Positions 16,092-24,415 of a DNA stretch of 61,396 nt are shown here, piece by piece; within the stretch, counting starts at the first letter, position 1, and each line of letters starts with the position of its first letter. The stretch spans positions 1 through 61,396 of the forward strand of contig NZ_JAAVSC010000015.1 in the NCBI RefSeq assembly GCF_012641095.1, given 5' to 3'. A model generated the notes under the pieces. It was not told the origin of the DNA. It saw only the letters and a list, made by a program, of their open reading frames with translations, and searched no databases. This DNA is from Lactobacillus sp. HBUAS51381. Its GTDB lineage: Bacteria; Bacillota; Bacilli; Lactobacillales; Lactobacillaceae. Made by a program: the position numbers and the translations under genes.

Positions 16092-17084
16092 ATGTCAACC
16101 AATATCACAATTAAAGACGTCGCCAAACAGGCCGGGGTTTCGGAAGCCACCGTTTCGCGGGCGCTCAACAATAGCCCCCAAGTCAAACGCGACACGCGCC
16201 AAAAAATCCAAAACATTGCGCGCAATCTCGGTTACCGCCCCAACGGATTAGCACGCAGCATTCGCGTTCAAAAAAGCCACACACTCGGTATGATTATTCC
16301 CGACATTCTCAACGGCTTCTTCACCCAACTCAGCCGGGCGATTGAAGACGTCGCCGGTCAGGCTGGCTATGATGTTCTAATTGTCAATACGGATGAACAT
16401 CTTGATAAGGAAGCCAAAGCCATCAACTTAATGTTTGAAAAACAGGTTGATGGCCTCATCATCACCAGCGCGGGGGCCTCCACCGACTATCCTAGAATGC
16501 TGGGGACGACCCCCGCGGTTTTCGTAGACCGCATGCCACCGGCCAATGTCGTCTCGCAATACGATCGGGTCCTCGTCGACAACGTTCAGGGCACGCAAGA
16601 CATTATCAATTGTCTGATCAACCGCGGTGCCCAACGGATCGGGATTATCAATAGTGCCGTTTCCACCACTGCCACGGAACGTCTCCGTGGCTACCATCAA
16701 GCCCTCGCCGCCGCGCATTTAACGCCAGATCCCGCCATTGAGGCCACCGCCCGTACCGATGGCAGTAACGTTCCCCAGATGGCCCGGCAATTATTAGTCA
16801 ACCAAAAATGCGATGCCCTCTTCGCCGCCGATAATACCATCATGACCGGCGTCTTACGTAAGCTCCCCGACCTGGACCTATCCGCCTTTCAACTGGGGGC
16901 CTTCGATGACAATGACTGGTTCAACTTCCTACCCCAACCCATTGTCACGGCCAAACAACCCATTGCCGACCTCGGCCGAATCGCGGTTGAACGCCTGTTA
17001 GCGCGTATTGACGATGACCAGCTTCCTACCCAAGAGTTCCGTCTCGCGGCCACCATCATCCCCCGACCAATGTCAGATCAATGA
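16092..17084 (+). CDS. LacI-family transcriptional regulator
   Basis: 330 residues from the ATG at 16092. The N-terminal LacI helix-turn-helix ITIKDVAKQAGVSEATVSRA is followed by the hinge LGYRPNGLARSIR (about 48-60) and a periplasmic-binding-protein core with LGMIIPDILNGFFTQLSRAIED, VDGLIITSAG and GAQRIGIINS. It converges on kinase/dehydrogenase cassette 1 across a terminator, and two copies of that cassette share operator-like dyads. It is the nearest candidate regulator of them, but the link is only by position. The upstream RBS (AAGAAGTGA) is weak. Confidence 0.9.
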   Translation: MSTNITIKDVAKQAGVSEATVSRALNNSPQVKRDTRQKIQNIARNLGYRPNGLARSIRVQKSHTLGMIIPDILNGFFTQLSRAIEDVAGQAGYDVLIVNTDEHLDKEAKAINLMFEKQVDGLIITSAGASTDYPRMLGTTPAVFVDRMPPANVVSQYDRVLVDNVQGTQDIINCLINRGAQRIGIINSAVSTTATERLRGYHQALAAAHLTPDPAIEATARTDGSNVPQMARQLLVNQKCDALFAADNTIMTGVLRKLPDLDLSAFQLGAFDDNDWFNFLPQPIVTAKQPIADLGRIAVERLLARIDDDQLPTQEFRLAATIIPRPMSDQ

Positions 17085-17132
17085 TGACCTTCATCACGTC
17101 GACTAGACCTTTCTAACTTAAGGCAACCCACT

Positions 17133-17166
17133 AAAAACGCCTCATCATTTTGACGAGGCGTTTTTT
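17133..17166. terminator. Bidirectional terminator between LacI gene and cassette 1
   Basis: AAAAACGCCTC and GAGGCGTTTTTT pair around a short loop; the T run is good in both directions and the genes converge. Confidence 0.85.
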
Positions 17167-17209
17167 ATAATTAGTAATATGAAAATATGGTGCGTCACTG
17201 CCGACACGT

Positions 17210-17983
17210 TTACTTACCGACATCTACTCGCTGGTGACGTAGCTTGGGAAAGACTACCCGATCGGCAAGCCCCGTGATGCCCCCTTGCGCGAGAAAGGCG
17301 AAGACCGTTCCCAATCCAAAGTTGACAAACGAATGGGTCATCGCCAACGCGATAATTGCCATGATGGTCGGTGGAATGTACGACGCCCACATGGCCTTGG
17401 CCGCATTGCCCTTAAAGTAGCGAAAACGCAGAATTTGCATGAGATCATCGGCCGGATGCAAGACCAGATTAACCCGTTGATAAATTGAAATCGCCGTTCC
17501 AATCAACGCCACCCCCAGGAAGTTCAGGGCCACATAGAGGGTAACCATGCCGGCGCCATGCGCTTCGGGTAGCCCGGCGAATAGCGCGCATTTCCCATTG
17601 AAGAAATCCGCGAACACCTGAATCAAGGCTGAAAATGGCACCATGAACGCCATGTTCCCGGCAATTCGTTTCCAATCCCAATGATGAATGAGCACGGCGT
17701 TCAGCGCCGCCGTCAGGAACCCCAGAATCAGAAAGGCCCAGAATAGATTCCAGTGAAAGGCTGCACCGAAGTTGGCCTCCGCCGCCGACCAGTAGGCCGC
17801 CCCGAGAAAGGACGGGTGAATCTTGGCGCTGGTGACCAGCGTCAAGACGTTGCCAGCCGAGTTGACGACAATGGATAGGGCAAAGAACCCGATGGACTGG
17901 GCCATCGATAGCGTCCGCCTATTATCCGTTAGATCCGTGGACCGCCCATCGTCGCTAAATTGATTGACTGCTTCAGCTCTCAT
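17210..17983 (-). CDS. YczE/YitT-like multi-helix membrane protein, cassette 1
   Basis: 257 residues with six hydrophobic helices and a polar N-terminal extension of about 28 residues. Landmarks are NSAGNVLTLVTSAKIHPSFL, ALNAVLIHHWDWKRIAGN, MVPFSALIQVFADFF, ISIYQRVNLVLHPADDLM and NAAKAMWASYIPPT. The family is probably related to YczE-type predicted sugar permeases; I cannot name a substrate. It is the last gene of cassette 1 (kinase, dehydrogenase, membrane protein) and has a near-identical paralogue at 21654-22424. The N-terminal 28 residues differ more between the copies than the rest. Confidence 0.75.
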   Translation of the reverse strand: MRAEAVNQFSDDGRSTDLTDNRRTLSMAQSIGFFALSIVVNSAGNVLTLVTSAKIHPSFLGAAYWSAAEANFGAAFHWNLFWAFLILGFLTAALNAVLIHHWDWKRIAGNMAFMVPFSALIQVFADFFNGKCALFAGLPEAHGAGMVTLYVALNFLGVALIGTAISIYQRVNLVLHPADDLMQILRFRYFKGNAAKAMWASYIPPTIMAIIALAMTHSFVNFGLGTVFAFLAQGGITGLADRVVFPKLRHQRVDVGK

Positions 17984-17999
17984 GCTAATCCCTCACTTT

Positions 18000-19004
18000 T
18001 TACTGATTGCCGACCTTGACGACCGCCTTGCTGACGCCCTTAACCTTACCGTTCAGCACATCTTCGACTTGTTCCAAACTGACTTCATGACTGATCAGTG
18101 AATCAACATCTAACTCACCACTAGCCAACAGGGCAATCGCGTCTTCAAAGGCGTACGGATTGATGAAGGCCCCTTGAATCTTCAATTGCTTTTGGTAGAC
18201 CTCGTAAGTGTTCATGGAGAAGGTCTGGTTAGGCTTGCCCACACCGAACATCAAGACCTGCGCACCCTTCTTCGTGGCTTCGACGGCTTGTTCCTGAGTC
18301 TCGGGTAACCCAACGGCTTCGATAACGACATCGTAGTCCGCCGGAATGCTGTCGCGCTTAGTGTTGTACGTCTTTGTCACGCCAAATTTTTCCTTGTTGA
18401 AGGCTAACTTCTCATCAATAATCCCGGCAAAATCCACTTGGTGAACGCCATAGGCTTGCAGCAGTTGAACGAACAACTGGCCCATGAAACCATCCCCAAT
18501 GACCAAGGCCTTTTGATAGGGCTTAACGTCGATCAGGCTCATGCCGTGAACCGCACAGGAGATGGGTTCTGTCGTGGCCGCGTCCTTCAGGGAAACACTG
18601 TCCGGAATCGGATAAACGACGGATGATGGTGCGGTAAAGGCCTCTTCCAAGCCACCGTCACGGGTGACCCCCACGGCCGACAGGTGGTCGCAGAGCTCCG
18701 GCCGATCCGTCCGGCAATAGGTGCATTGGCCACAGTAGATGTTCGGGTCTACGGTGACGCGATCGCCCACCTTGACGTTGGTGACGTCCCGGCCAATCGC
18801 CGCAACGATCCCGGAATTTTCATGCCCCAACACAATGGGTGGCACGGCATTCGCGGACCCCGGAAGTCCGGCATACAAGGCGCGGTCAGTCCCGCAGATT
18901 CCCGCATAGGCCGTGTTCACTAAGACCTCGTTGGGCTTAACCTCTGGCTTCGCAACATCCTGAATTTCCATCTGTTTAATTCCCGTTAAGACTAAAGCTT
19001 TCAT
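18000..19004 (-). CDS. Zinc-dependent medium-chain dehydrogenase (sorbitol/threonine dehydrogenase type), cassette 1
   Basis: 334 residues. The catalytic zinc site is GICGTDRALYAG (Cys near 37) plus GHENSG (His-Glu near 61). The structural zinc site is CGQCTYCRTDRPELC (four Cys near 91-105). The Rossmann segment is ALVIGDGFMGQLFVQLL, with GDGFMG in place of the usual GxGxxG. It would oxidise or reduce a polyol or sugar with NAD(P). It lies 18 bp downstream of the ROK kinase and 16 bp upstream of the membrane-protein gene. A near-identical copy is at 22455-23456. The presence of a kinase in the same operon suggests a ketose or polyol route. Confidence 0.9.
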   Translation of the reverse strand: MKALVLTGIKQMEIQDVAKPEVKPNEVLVNTAYAGICGTDRALYAGLPGSANAVPPIVLGHENSGIVAAIGRDVTNVKVGDRVTVDPNIYCGQCTYCRTDRPELCDHLSAVGVTRDGGLEEAFTAPSSVVYPIPDSVSLKDAATTEPISCAVHGMSLIDVKPYQKALVIGDGFMGQLFVQLLQAYGVHQVDFAGIIDEKLAFNKEKFGVTKTYNTKRDSIPADYDVVIEAVGLPETQEQAVEATKKGAQVLMFGVGKPNQTFSMNTYEVYQKQLKIQGAFINPYAFEDAIALLASGELDVDSLISHEVSLEQVEDVLNGKVKGVSKAVVKVGNQ

Positions 19005-19022
19005 AAATCGAACGCACCCTTT

Positions 19023-19898
19023 CTATTTGTTATATTCCTTTAACGCGAGGGCAAAGTCCCCGAGTGTGGCTGAACCGTTATTCTTGACGATCGGCATCAC
19101 GATGTAATCCTCAAGTTTGCCCACGTCAACGTAGTTATTGAGTAGCTTCGCAAACTCGGCTCGTACCTTCACCAAGAAGTCTTCGCTCACGACGCCACCG
19201 CCGAAGACGATCTTGTCGGGACGGAGCATCAGGGTTTCTTGTAAAGCAGCCTGCGCAACGTAGTAAGCCATGATGTCCCAGACGTGATCCGTCAATGGCA
19301 CGTCTTTCCCCGGCTTTCCCAGCCGTGCTTCAAACGTGGGGCCGCTGACTAGACCTTCCAGACAATCCCCGTGAAACGGACAGATTCCTGGAAAATCCAA
19401 GTCATCTGGATGGCGTTTCAAGCGGACGTGGCCCATCTCGGGATGACCGAGGCTACCGAGAAAGTCGCCGTTGATGATGGCCCCAGCCCCGACGCCAGTC
19501 CCAATCGTGAAGTAGACCAGCGAGTTAATCTTTTCGTTGAACAGCGTCGACATGACATATTCGCCGTAAGCGGAACCATTCACATCGGTGGTCCAAAACA
19601 TCGGCACGTCCAGGTCTTGTTTGAGGCGACCCACGAAATCCGTGTTGGCCCACCCCTTCTTAGGCGTGTTCGTGATGTAACCATACTTGGGTGAATTGTG
19701 CCGCAGTTCAATCGGGCCGAACGACGAAATGGCAATGGCTTTCACGTCTGGAAATTTCTTGAAATAAGCGATGGTTTTACTGAGCGTTTCTGCCGGCGTC
19801 GTCGTCGGAATCCGGACCTCATCTTGGACCCGATAATCCTCGTTCCCGATCGCGCAGACGAATTTTGTTCCCCCAGCTTCGATACTTCCGAGTTGCAT
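19023..19898 (-). CDS. ROK-family sugar kinase, fructokinase-like, cassette 1
   Basis: 291 residues from the ATG at 19898 (GGAGG, 8 nt upstream). The phosphate-binding N-terminus is LGSIEAGGTKFVCAIGNEDY. The active-site region is TTDVNGSAYGEY, followed by YFTIGTGVGAGAIINGDF with the ROK DxGTG-like loop. The zinc site HPEMGHVRLKRH with CPFHGDCLEGLVSGP is intact, as is typical of ROK fructokinases. It would phosphorylate a hexose such as fructose or mannose at C6. It is the first gene of cassette 1, behind a promoter with cre-like and operator-like boxes. A near-identical copy is at 23477-24352. Confidence 0.9.
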   Translation of the reverse strand: MQLGSIEAGGTKFVCAIGNEDYRVQDEVRIPTTTPAETLSKTIAYFKKFPDVKAIAISSFGPIELRHNSPKYGYITNTPKKGWANTDFVGRLKQDLDVPMFWTTDVNGSAYGEYVMSTLFNEKINSLVYFTIGTGVGAGAIINGDFLGSLGHPEMGHVRLKRHPDDLDFPGICPFHGDCLEGLVSGPTFEARLGKPGKDVPLTDHVWDIMAYYVAQAALQETLMLRPDKIVFGGGVVSEDFLVKVRAEFAKLLNNYVDVGKLEDYIVMPIVKNNGSATLGDFALALKEYNK

Positions 19899-19952
19899 GT
19901 TCACTGCCTCCAATGCCGCTGAGCGCTAACTCCCGGCGCATAATTTCTGTAA

Positions 19953-20185
19953 ATGACCAATTGGTTCATCCTTTAAAGCGCTTTCATTATAACATCAGAT
20001 CGCCACGCTTTTAGTCGTCCAGGGCCCCGCCCATTTTTCAGAAAACTGTAACAATCCGCGTGACAATCAAAATGTAATCGATTGTATTTTTCGCCAAGAA
20101 TCCCACAATTCGTTTCTCTGATGCCAAACTGCGAAAATGATGGGCCGGGTTTGCATCTGATGTATCGGTGGTGTAAGCGATTACA
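19953..20185 (-). promoter_or_regulatory. Control region of cassette 1: dyad, cre-like box, -10, upstream elements
   Basis: Reading towards the kinase on the minus strand: TATAAT (19986-19991), an overlapping cre-like TGAAAGCGCTTTAA (19973-19986, 13/14 to consensus), and a 17-bp dyad with ATGA/TCAT ends around CCAATTGG (19953-19969). Further upstream are TGTAATCGATTGTA (20073-20086) and a perfect 14/14 cre TGTAAGCGATTACA (20172-20185). The dyad, cre, -10 and AATCGATT element recur at almost identical spacing before cassette 2. The -35 is poor, which suggests dependence on an activator or tight control. Confidence 0.7.
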
Positions 20186-20282
20186 CAGACGGTGAAAAAT
20201 CGATCCGTGATCGACGACGTTAAAGTAAATGAGACGTCCATCACAACTCGATATTCTTTAGAGCAAATAATTTTTAAAAAAA

Positions 20283-20311
20283 TTGCAAAACAATATATAC
20301 TCGTATATATA
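20283..20311 (+). promoter_or_regulatory. mazEF promoter with overlapping operator dyad
   Basis: TTGCAA (20283-20288) and TATATA (20306-20311) are separated by 17 bp. ATATATAC-TC-GTATATAT (20293-20310) is a perfect dyad with 8-bp arms lying over the -10, as expected for autorepression by a MazE-MazF complex. Confidence 0.72.
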
Positions 20312-20332
20312 AACCATAAGGAGGAACAAGCT

Positions 20333-20563
20333 ATGTCAGTAAAAACACGTAAAGTCGGCGGTTCAACTGTCCTGACTGTTCCAAGTAGTATAAAAACAGC
20401 CCCTGAGTACGATGTTTATCAAGGTGCTGACGGTCAAATCATCTATACACCCAAAACGCCCAATCCATTTTTAGATCCTGATTATGTGTCCACTCATGAT
20501 TTCTCTCAAAAGGAAACGTTTGACAATTATGCGGTTGGCTCTGAGGTAATCGATGATGAGTGA
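20333..20563 (+). CDS. MazE-like antitoxin
   Basis: 76 residues from the ATG at 20333 (AAGGAGG, 8 nt upstream). The N-terminus SVKTRKVGGSTVLTVPSSI is the AbrB/MazE-type swapped-hairpin DNA-binding motif (GGSxxLTVP). The C-terminal half is acidic and rich in Asp/Glu/Phe (FSQKETFDNYA..EVIDDE), as needed to block a toxin. The gene overlaps the start of the toxin frame by 8 bp. With the toxin frameshifted, the antitoxin may persist as a solitary DNA-binding protein acting on its own promoter dyad. Confidence 0.85.
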   Translation: MSVKTRKVGGSTVLTVPSSIKTAPEYDVYQGADGQIIYTPKTPNPFLDPDYVSTHDFSQKETFDNYAVGSEVIDDE

Positions 20564-20910
20564 CTATCTGCCTGATGTTCAGGACATCGTTGGGCTTGAT
20601 TTTAAGCCATCGTTGGGCCACGCACGAGATTAGAAAAAGGCGACCAGCTCTAGTATTGAGCCATAAAGGCTACAGCCAACTAACCAATCTGGTTGTCGTT
20701 TGCCCCATCACACATGCCGCAAACAATGCGTTACGATCGGCGGGTTTTCTGATCCGCCTTCCAGATGAAGTTTCAACCAACGATGGGTATATTAACTCAT
20801 TACAATTTCAAGCACTCGACTTTAGAAGTCGACACATTAAATATATTACGAAACTAGATACGCCAACGTATCTCAACGTCCGTAAAAAAGTATTTTTTGT
20901 CATCGACTAA
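20556..20910 (+). pseudogene. MazF-like toxin, frameshifted by a 4-bp tandem duplication
   Basis: The natural start ATG at 20556 opens MSDYLPDVQDIVGLDFKPSLGH, then hits a TAG at 20631-20633. The +1 frame continues as HEIRKRRPALVLSHKGYSQLTNLVVVCPI... to the stop at 20908-20910, which is the rest of a MazF/PemK endoribonuclease. The join sits at CACGCACG (20619-20626), a tandem copy of CACG. Removing one copy restores ..SLGHEIRKRRPALVLS.., exactly the MazF pattern (GHExxKRRPALVLS). The full toxin would be about 116 residues. An internal ORF beginning at 20560 encodes a false N-terminus. The pair is probably non-toxic unless the slip reverts. Confidence 0.85.
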
Positions 20911-20935
20911 TGTCTCACCAAATATCATCTAAATG

Positions 20936-20972
20936 TAGGACTATCGTTTTTACCAGGATAGCCCTATTTTTT
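20936..20972 (+). terminator. Terminator after mazEF
   Basis: TAGG-CTATC and GATAG-CCTA pair around an 11-nt loop with one mismatch and are followed by TTTTTT. Between here and 21160 I see no gene or clear signal. Confidence 0.75.
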
Positions 20973-21160
20973 GCTGACTAAATATGACCAAAATATCCAA
21001 CCTACATATCGTATTCATGATGACCGCAGATCTACTTGAATAAAGACAAGTAGTGGTTATTTAACATGCATCAAAGTACCTAATCTTGGTTTAGTTAGCC
21101 GTTGTAAGTCAAAACGCTGGCCCCCTTTGACCCACTTTTCAAAAATTATTATAGATACAC

Positions 21161-21190
21161 AAAGAGCCCGGGATTTTCTTCCCAGGCTCT
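21161..21190 (-). terminator. Terminator of cassette 2
   Basis: AGAGCCTGGGA and TCCCGGGCTCT pair on the minus strand, followed by a short T run, about 40 bp after the VOC gene stop. Confidence 0.75.
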
Positions 21191-21231
21191 GCTTCCCCTC
21201 AAATCAGTCTCTCAATCTCTTTAGCCGAACT

Positions 21232-21624
21232 TTAGGCCAAGATTTGGCAAAATTCAATCGTTTCGTGGTTAGGTCCCAGAATGTTGAAGAACCGAATACC
21301 CTTGGCCCAGAACGTGGGGATGGATTGAATTTCATCGTTGACCAGGTTCAGGCCCTGTTGCTTGGCCGCTGCGAAGGCGCGATCAATATCCGTAGTGTTT
21401 AACGAAATATGATTGATGGCCCCGGCTTCCGGATTGGTTGGATCGCCTTCCCAGGTTTCAATCGTCAGGTTGCCTAACCGCATGAAGGCACAGCGGTTGT
21501 CCCCGTTGGGAAAGAGTCCCGCCTGTTCAAAGCCAATCGATTTGTAAAATGCAATGGTCTTATCCAAGTCGCTGGATGGAATTCCGACGTGTTGAATACC
21601 CGTAACAAAATCCTGAATTGCCAT
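21232..21624 (-). CDS. VOC-superfamily (glyoxalase/dioxygenase fold) protein, fourth gene of cassette 2
   Basis: 130 residues with two beta-alpha-beta-beta-beta modules. Candidate metal ligands are His in GIQHVGIPSSDLDKTIAFY, Glu in LTIETWEGD, His in GAINHISLNTTDIDRAF and Glu in GPNHETIEFCQ. Such proteins act as glyoxalases, epimerases or ring-cleavage enzymes. It is 29 bp downstream of the membrane-protein gene and has no counterpart in cassette 1. Its role may be isomerisation of the sugar handled by the cassette, or removal of a reactive carbonyl; neither can be decided from sequence. Confidence 0.82.
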   Translation of the reverse strand: MAIQDFVTGIQHVGIPSSDLDKTIAFYKSIGFEQAGLFPNGDNRCAFMRLGNLTIETWEGDPTNPEAGAINHISLNTTDIDRAFAAAKQQGLNLVNDEIQSIPTFWAKGIRFFNILGPNHETIEFCQILA

Positions 21625-21653
21625 AATTTAGCTTACTCCTTTACTGGTTCGTC

Positions 21654-22424
21654 TTATTTACCGACATCGACTGCTTGGTGCTTTAGTTTTGGAAAAATCG
21701 TCTTATCCGCAATTCCCGTGATGCCACCTTGCGCCAGGAAGGCGAAAATGGTACCCAGGCCGAAGTTCACAAATGACCGAGTAATCACCAAGGCGACGAT
21801 CGCCATGATGGTTGGCGGAATATATGAGGCCCACATGGCTTTGGCCGCGTTCCCCTTAAAGTAGCGGAATCGCAGAATCTGCATCAAGTCATCGGCCGGA
21901 TGCAAGACCAAATTGACCCGTTGATAAATCGAGATGGCGGTGGCGATAAAGGCCACTCCTAAGAAGTTCAGCGCCACGTAGAGGATGACCATCCCCGTGC
22001 TGTGTGCCTCTGGGAGTCCCGCAAATAACGCCGGGTATTTCCCGTCAAAAAAGTCTTCAAAGACCTGAATCAGCGCGGAGAACGGCACCATGAAGACCAT
22101 GTTCCCGGCAATCCGCTTCCAGTCCCAATGATGGATGAGAATGGCGTTTAGAACCGCTGTCAAGAAACCCATGATGAGAAACGCCCAGAAGAGGTTCCAG
22201 TGAAAGGCGGTCCCCAAGTTGGCTTCGGCCGCTGACCAATAGGCCGCCCCCAAGAAGGACGGGTGAATCTTCGCACTGGTTACCAGCGTCAACACATTGC
22301 CGGCGGAATTAATCACCAATGATAAGGCGAAGTAGGCAATCGACTTAGACATCGAAATGGTTCGACCACTTTCAAGCTCCACGGACGCCGCCCCCTCGTT
22401 AACAGTTTCTGCTTCAACTTTCAC
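21654..22424 (-). CDS. YczE/YitT-like multi-helix membrane protein, cassette 2
   Basis: 256 residues, almost identical to the protein at 17210-17983 from about residue 29 onward (AGNVLTLVTSAKIHPSFLGA, IHHWDWKRIAGN, RVNLVLHPADDLMQILRF). The N-terminal stretch MKVEAETVNEGAASVELESG differs. The start is GTG at 22424 with AAGGTAAGGG upstream. It is the third gene of cassette 2. The two copies differ by scattered conservative substitutions, which indicates a duplication that is not brand-new but is still under similar selection. Confidence 0.75.
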   Translation of the reverse strand: MKVEAETVNEGAASVELESGRTISMSKSIAYFALSLVINSAGNVLTLVTSAKIHPSFLGAAYWSAAEANLGTAFHWNLFWAFLIMGFLTAVLNAILIHHWDWKRIAGNMVFMVPFSALIQVFEDFFDGKYPALFAGLPEAHSTGMVILYVALNFLGVAFIATAISIYQRVNLVLHPADDLMQILRFRYFKGNAAKAMWASYIPPTIMAIVALVITRSFVNFGLGTIFAFLAQGGITGIADKTIFPKLKHQAVDVGK

Positions 22425-22454
22425 AATAATCCCTTACCTTTACTTAGCTTCTAC

Positions 22455-23456
22455 TTAGTCACTAACTTTAACGACGGCCTTGCTGACGCCTTCAACTTTG
22501 CCGTTCAAGACATCTTCGACCTGTTCCAGACTGACTTCATGGCTGATCAGGGATTCAACATCCAGTTGACCGCTTGCCAGCAATGCAATGGCATCTTCGA
22601 AGGCGTATGGGTTGATGAAGGCCCCTTGAATCTTCAATTGCTTTTGGTAAACTTCGTACGTGTTCATGGAGAACGTCTGATCCGGCTTGCCGACCCCAAA
22701 CATCAGGACCTGAGCACCCTTCTTCGTGGCTTCAACGGCTTGTTCCTGCGTTTGTGGCAACCCAACAGCTTCGATGACGACATCGTAGTCGGCAGGAATA
22801 CTCTCACGCTTGGTGTTGTAGGTGTTGGTAACACCAAACTTTTCTTTGTTAAACGCCAATTTCTTATCATTCAATCCGGCAAAATCCACTTGGTGAACGC
22901 CGTAAGCTTGTAACAGTTGAACAAAGAGTTGCCCCATGAAACCATCCCCGATGACCAAAGCCTTCTGGTAAGGCGTCAAGTCCAATAATTTCACCCCGTG
23001 GACGGCGCAAGAGATCGGTTCGGTCGTGGCAGCGGCCTTCAGAGAAACACTGTCAGGTAGTGGGTAAACCACCGAGGCTGGCGCGGTGAAGGCGTGTTCC
23101 AAGCCACCATCGCGGGTCACCCCAACGGCAGACAAGTTGTCACAGAGTTCTGGACGGTCGGTCCGGCAGTATTCGCATTCGCCACAGTAGATATTGGGGT
23201 CAACGGTCACGCGGTCGCCAACCTTGACGTTGGTGACGTCGCTACCGATCGCGGCAACGATCCCAGAGTTTTCATGTCCTAAAACAATGGGTGGCACGGC
23301 ATCGGCGGAACCTGGTAGGCCGGCATAAAGGGCCCGGTCAGTCCCACAGATCCCAGCGTAGGCCGTGTTGACCAACACTTCGTTGGGCTTGACCTCTGGG
23401 GTTGGTAAATCTTGAATCTCCATCTTCTTGGTTCCTGTTAAAACTAAAGCTTTCAT
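22455..23456 (-). CDS. Zinc-dependent medium-chain dehydrogenase, cassette 2
   Basis: 333 residues, near-identical to the dehydrogenase at 18000-19004. The catalytic zinc site GICGTDRALYAG/GHENSG and the structural zinc site CGECEYCRTDRPELC are both complete, and the Rossmann segment is ALVIGDGFMGQLF. RBS AAGGAG precedes the ATG. It is the second gene of cassette 2. Differences from the paralogue are scattered (for example LNDKK for IDEKL), with no change in visible catalytic residues, so the two probably share a substrate class. Confidence 0.9.
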   Translation of the reverse strand: MKALVLTGTKKMEIQDLPTPEVKPNEVLVNTAYAGICGTDRALYAGLPGSADAVPPIVLGHENSGIVAAIGSDVTNVKVGDRVTVDPNIYCGECEYCRTDRPELCDNLSAVGVTRDGGLEHAFTAPASVVYPLPDSVSLKAAATTEPISCAVHGVKLLDLTPYQKALVIGDGFMGQLFVQLLQAYGVHQVDFAGLNDKKLAFNKEKFGVTNTYNTKRESIPADYDVVIEAVGLPQTQEQAVEATKKGAQVLMFGVGKPDQTFSMNTYEVYQKQLKIQGAFINPYAFEDAIALLASGQLDVESLISHEVSLEQVEDVLNGKVEGVSKAVVKVSD

Positions 23457-23476
23457 CAGATAAATTTCTCCTTCTC

Positions 23477-24352
23477 TTACTTGTTGTATTCTTTCAGCGC
23501 TAAGGCAAAGTCACCTAGCGTCGCTGAACCATTCTCTTTGACGGACGGCATGACGATGTAATCCTTGACGTCACCCACGTCCACGTAACCATTTAATAAC
23601 TTGGTAAATTCGGCGCGAACCTTAACGAGAAAGGCCTCGCTGACCACACCACCGCCGAAGATAATCTTGTCGGGCCGCAACATCAACGTTTCTTGCAGGG
23701 CCGCCTGGGCCACGTAATAGGCCATGATGTCCCAGACGTGGTCGGTCATCGGCACCTCATGCCCGTGCTTGCCGAGCCGTGCTTCAAACGTTGGCCCACT
23801 GACCAAGCCTTCCAGGCAATCGCCATGGAAGGGGCAGATGCCCTTGAAGTCCAGGTCATCGGGGTGACGTTTCAACCGCACGTGTCCCATCTCGGGATGG
23901 CCCATCGTGCCGACAAACTTACCGTTGACGATGGCCCCGGCCCCCACGCCAGTCCCAATCGTGAAGTAGACTAGCGAATTAATCTTTTCATTGAACAACG
24001 TGGAGACCACGTATTCGCCGTAAGCCGACCCATTCACGTCCGTGGTCCAGGCCATCGGTACATCTAAGTCCTGTTTTAAGCGACCCAGAAAATCCGTGTT
24101 GGACCAATGGGGCTTTGGGGTATCCGTGACGTACCCGTACTTCGGCGCATTGCGGCGGAGTTCGATCGGCCCAAAGGATGAGATCCCAATCGCCTTTAAA
24201 TCTGGATACTGTTTAAAGTAGGCAATACATTGACTTAACGTTTCTTCCGGGGTGGTGGTCGGAATGATCACCCGGTTATCTGTGCGGTAGTCTTCGTTAC
24301 CGATTGCACAAACAAACTTGGTACCCCCCGCTTCAATACTTCCGAGTTGCAT
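23477..24352 (-). CDS. ROK-family sugar kinase, fructokinase-like, cassette 2
   Basis: 291 residues from the ATG at 24352 (GGAGGGAACAACT upstream). It is a close paralogue of the kinase at 19023-19898, with the same LGSIEAGGTKFVCAIGNEDY, GTGVGAGAIVNGKF and zinc-binding CPFHGDCLEGLVSGP motifs. It is the first gene of cassette 2, whose promoter region copies the layout before cassette 1. Sequence differences cluster in surface segments (RTDNRVIIPTTTPEETLSQC against RVQDEVRIPTTTPAETLSKT), so altered specificity cannot be excluded. Confidence 0.9.
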   Translation of the reverse strand: MQLGSIEAGGTKFVCAIGNEDYRTDNRVIIPTTTPEETLSQCIAYFKQYPDLKAIGISSFGPIELRRNAPKYGYVTDTPKPHWSNTDFLGRLKQDLDVPMAWTTDVNGSAYGEYVVSTLFNEKINSLVYFTIGTGVGAGAIVNGKFVGTMGHPEMGHVRLKRHPDDLDFKGICPFHGDCLEGLVSGPTFEARLGKHGHEVPMTDHVWDIMAYYVAQAALQETLMLRPDKIIFGGGVVSEAFLVKVRAEFTKLLNGYVDVGDVKDYIVMPSVKENGSATLGDFALALKEYNK

Positions 24353-24415
24353 AGTTGTTCCCTCCATGACTCATCGTGGGGCCGTGACCCACGACGTTTA
24401 AGTGTTGCGTGATGA

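Noticed and set aside
20560-20910. An intact 116-codon MazF reading from 20560
   Set aside because: Its first 20 or so residues do not resemble MazF, whereas the frame from 20556 does; the join at CACGCACG explains both.
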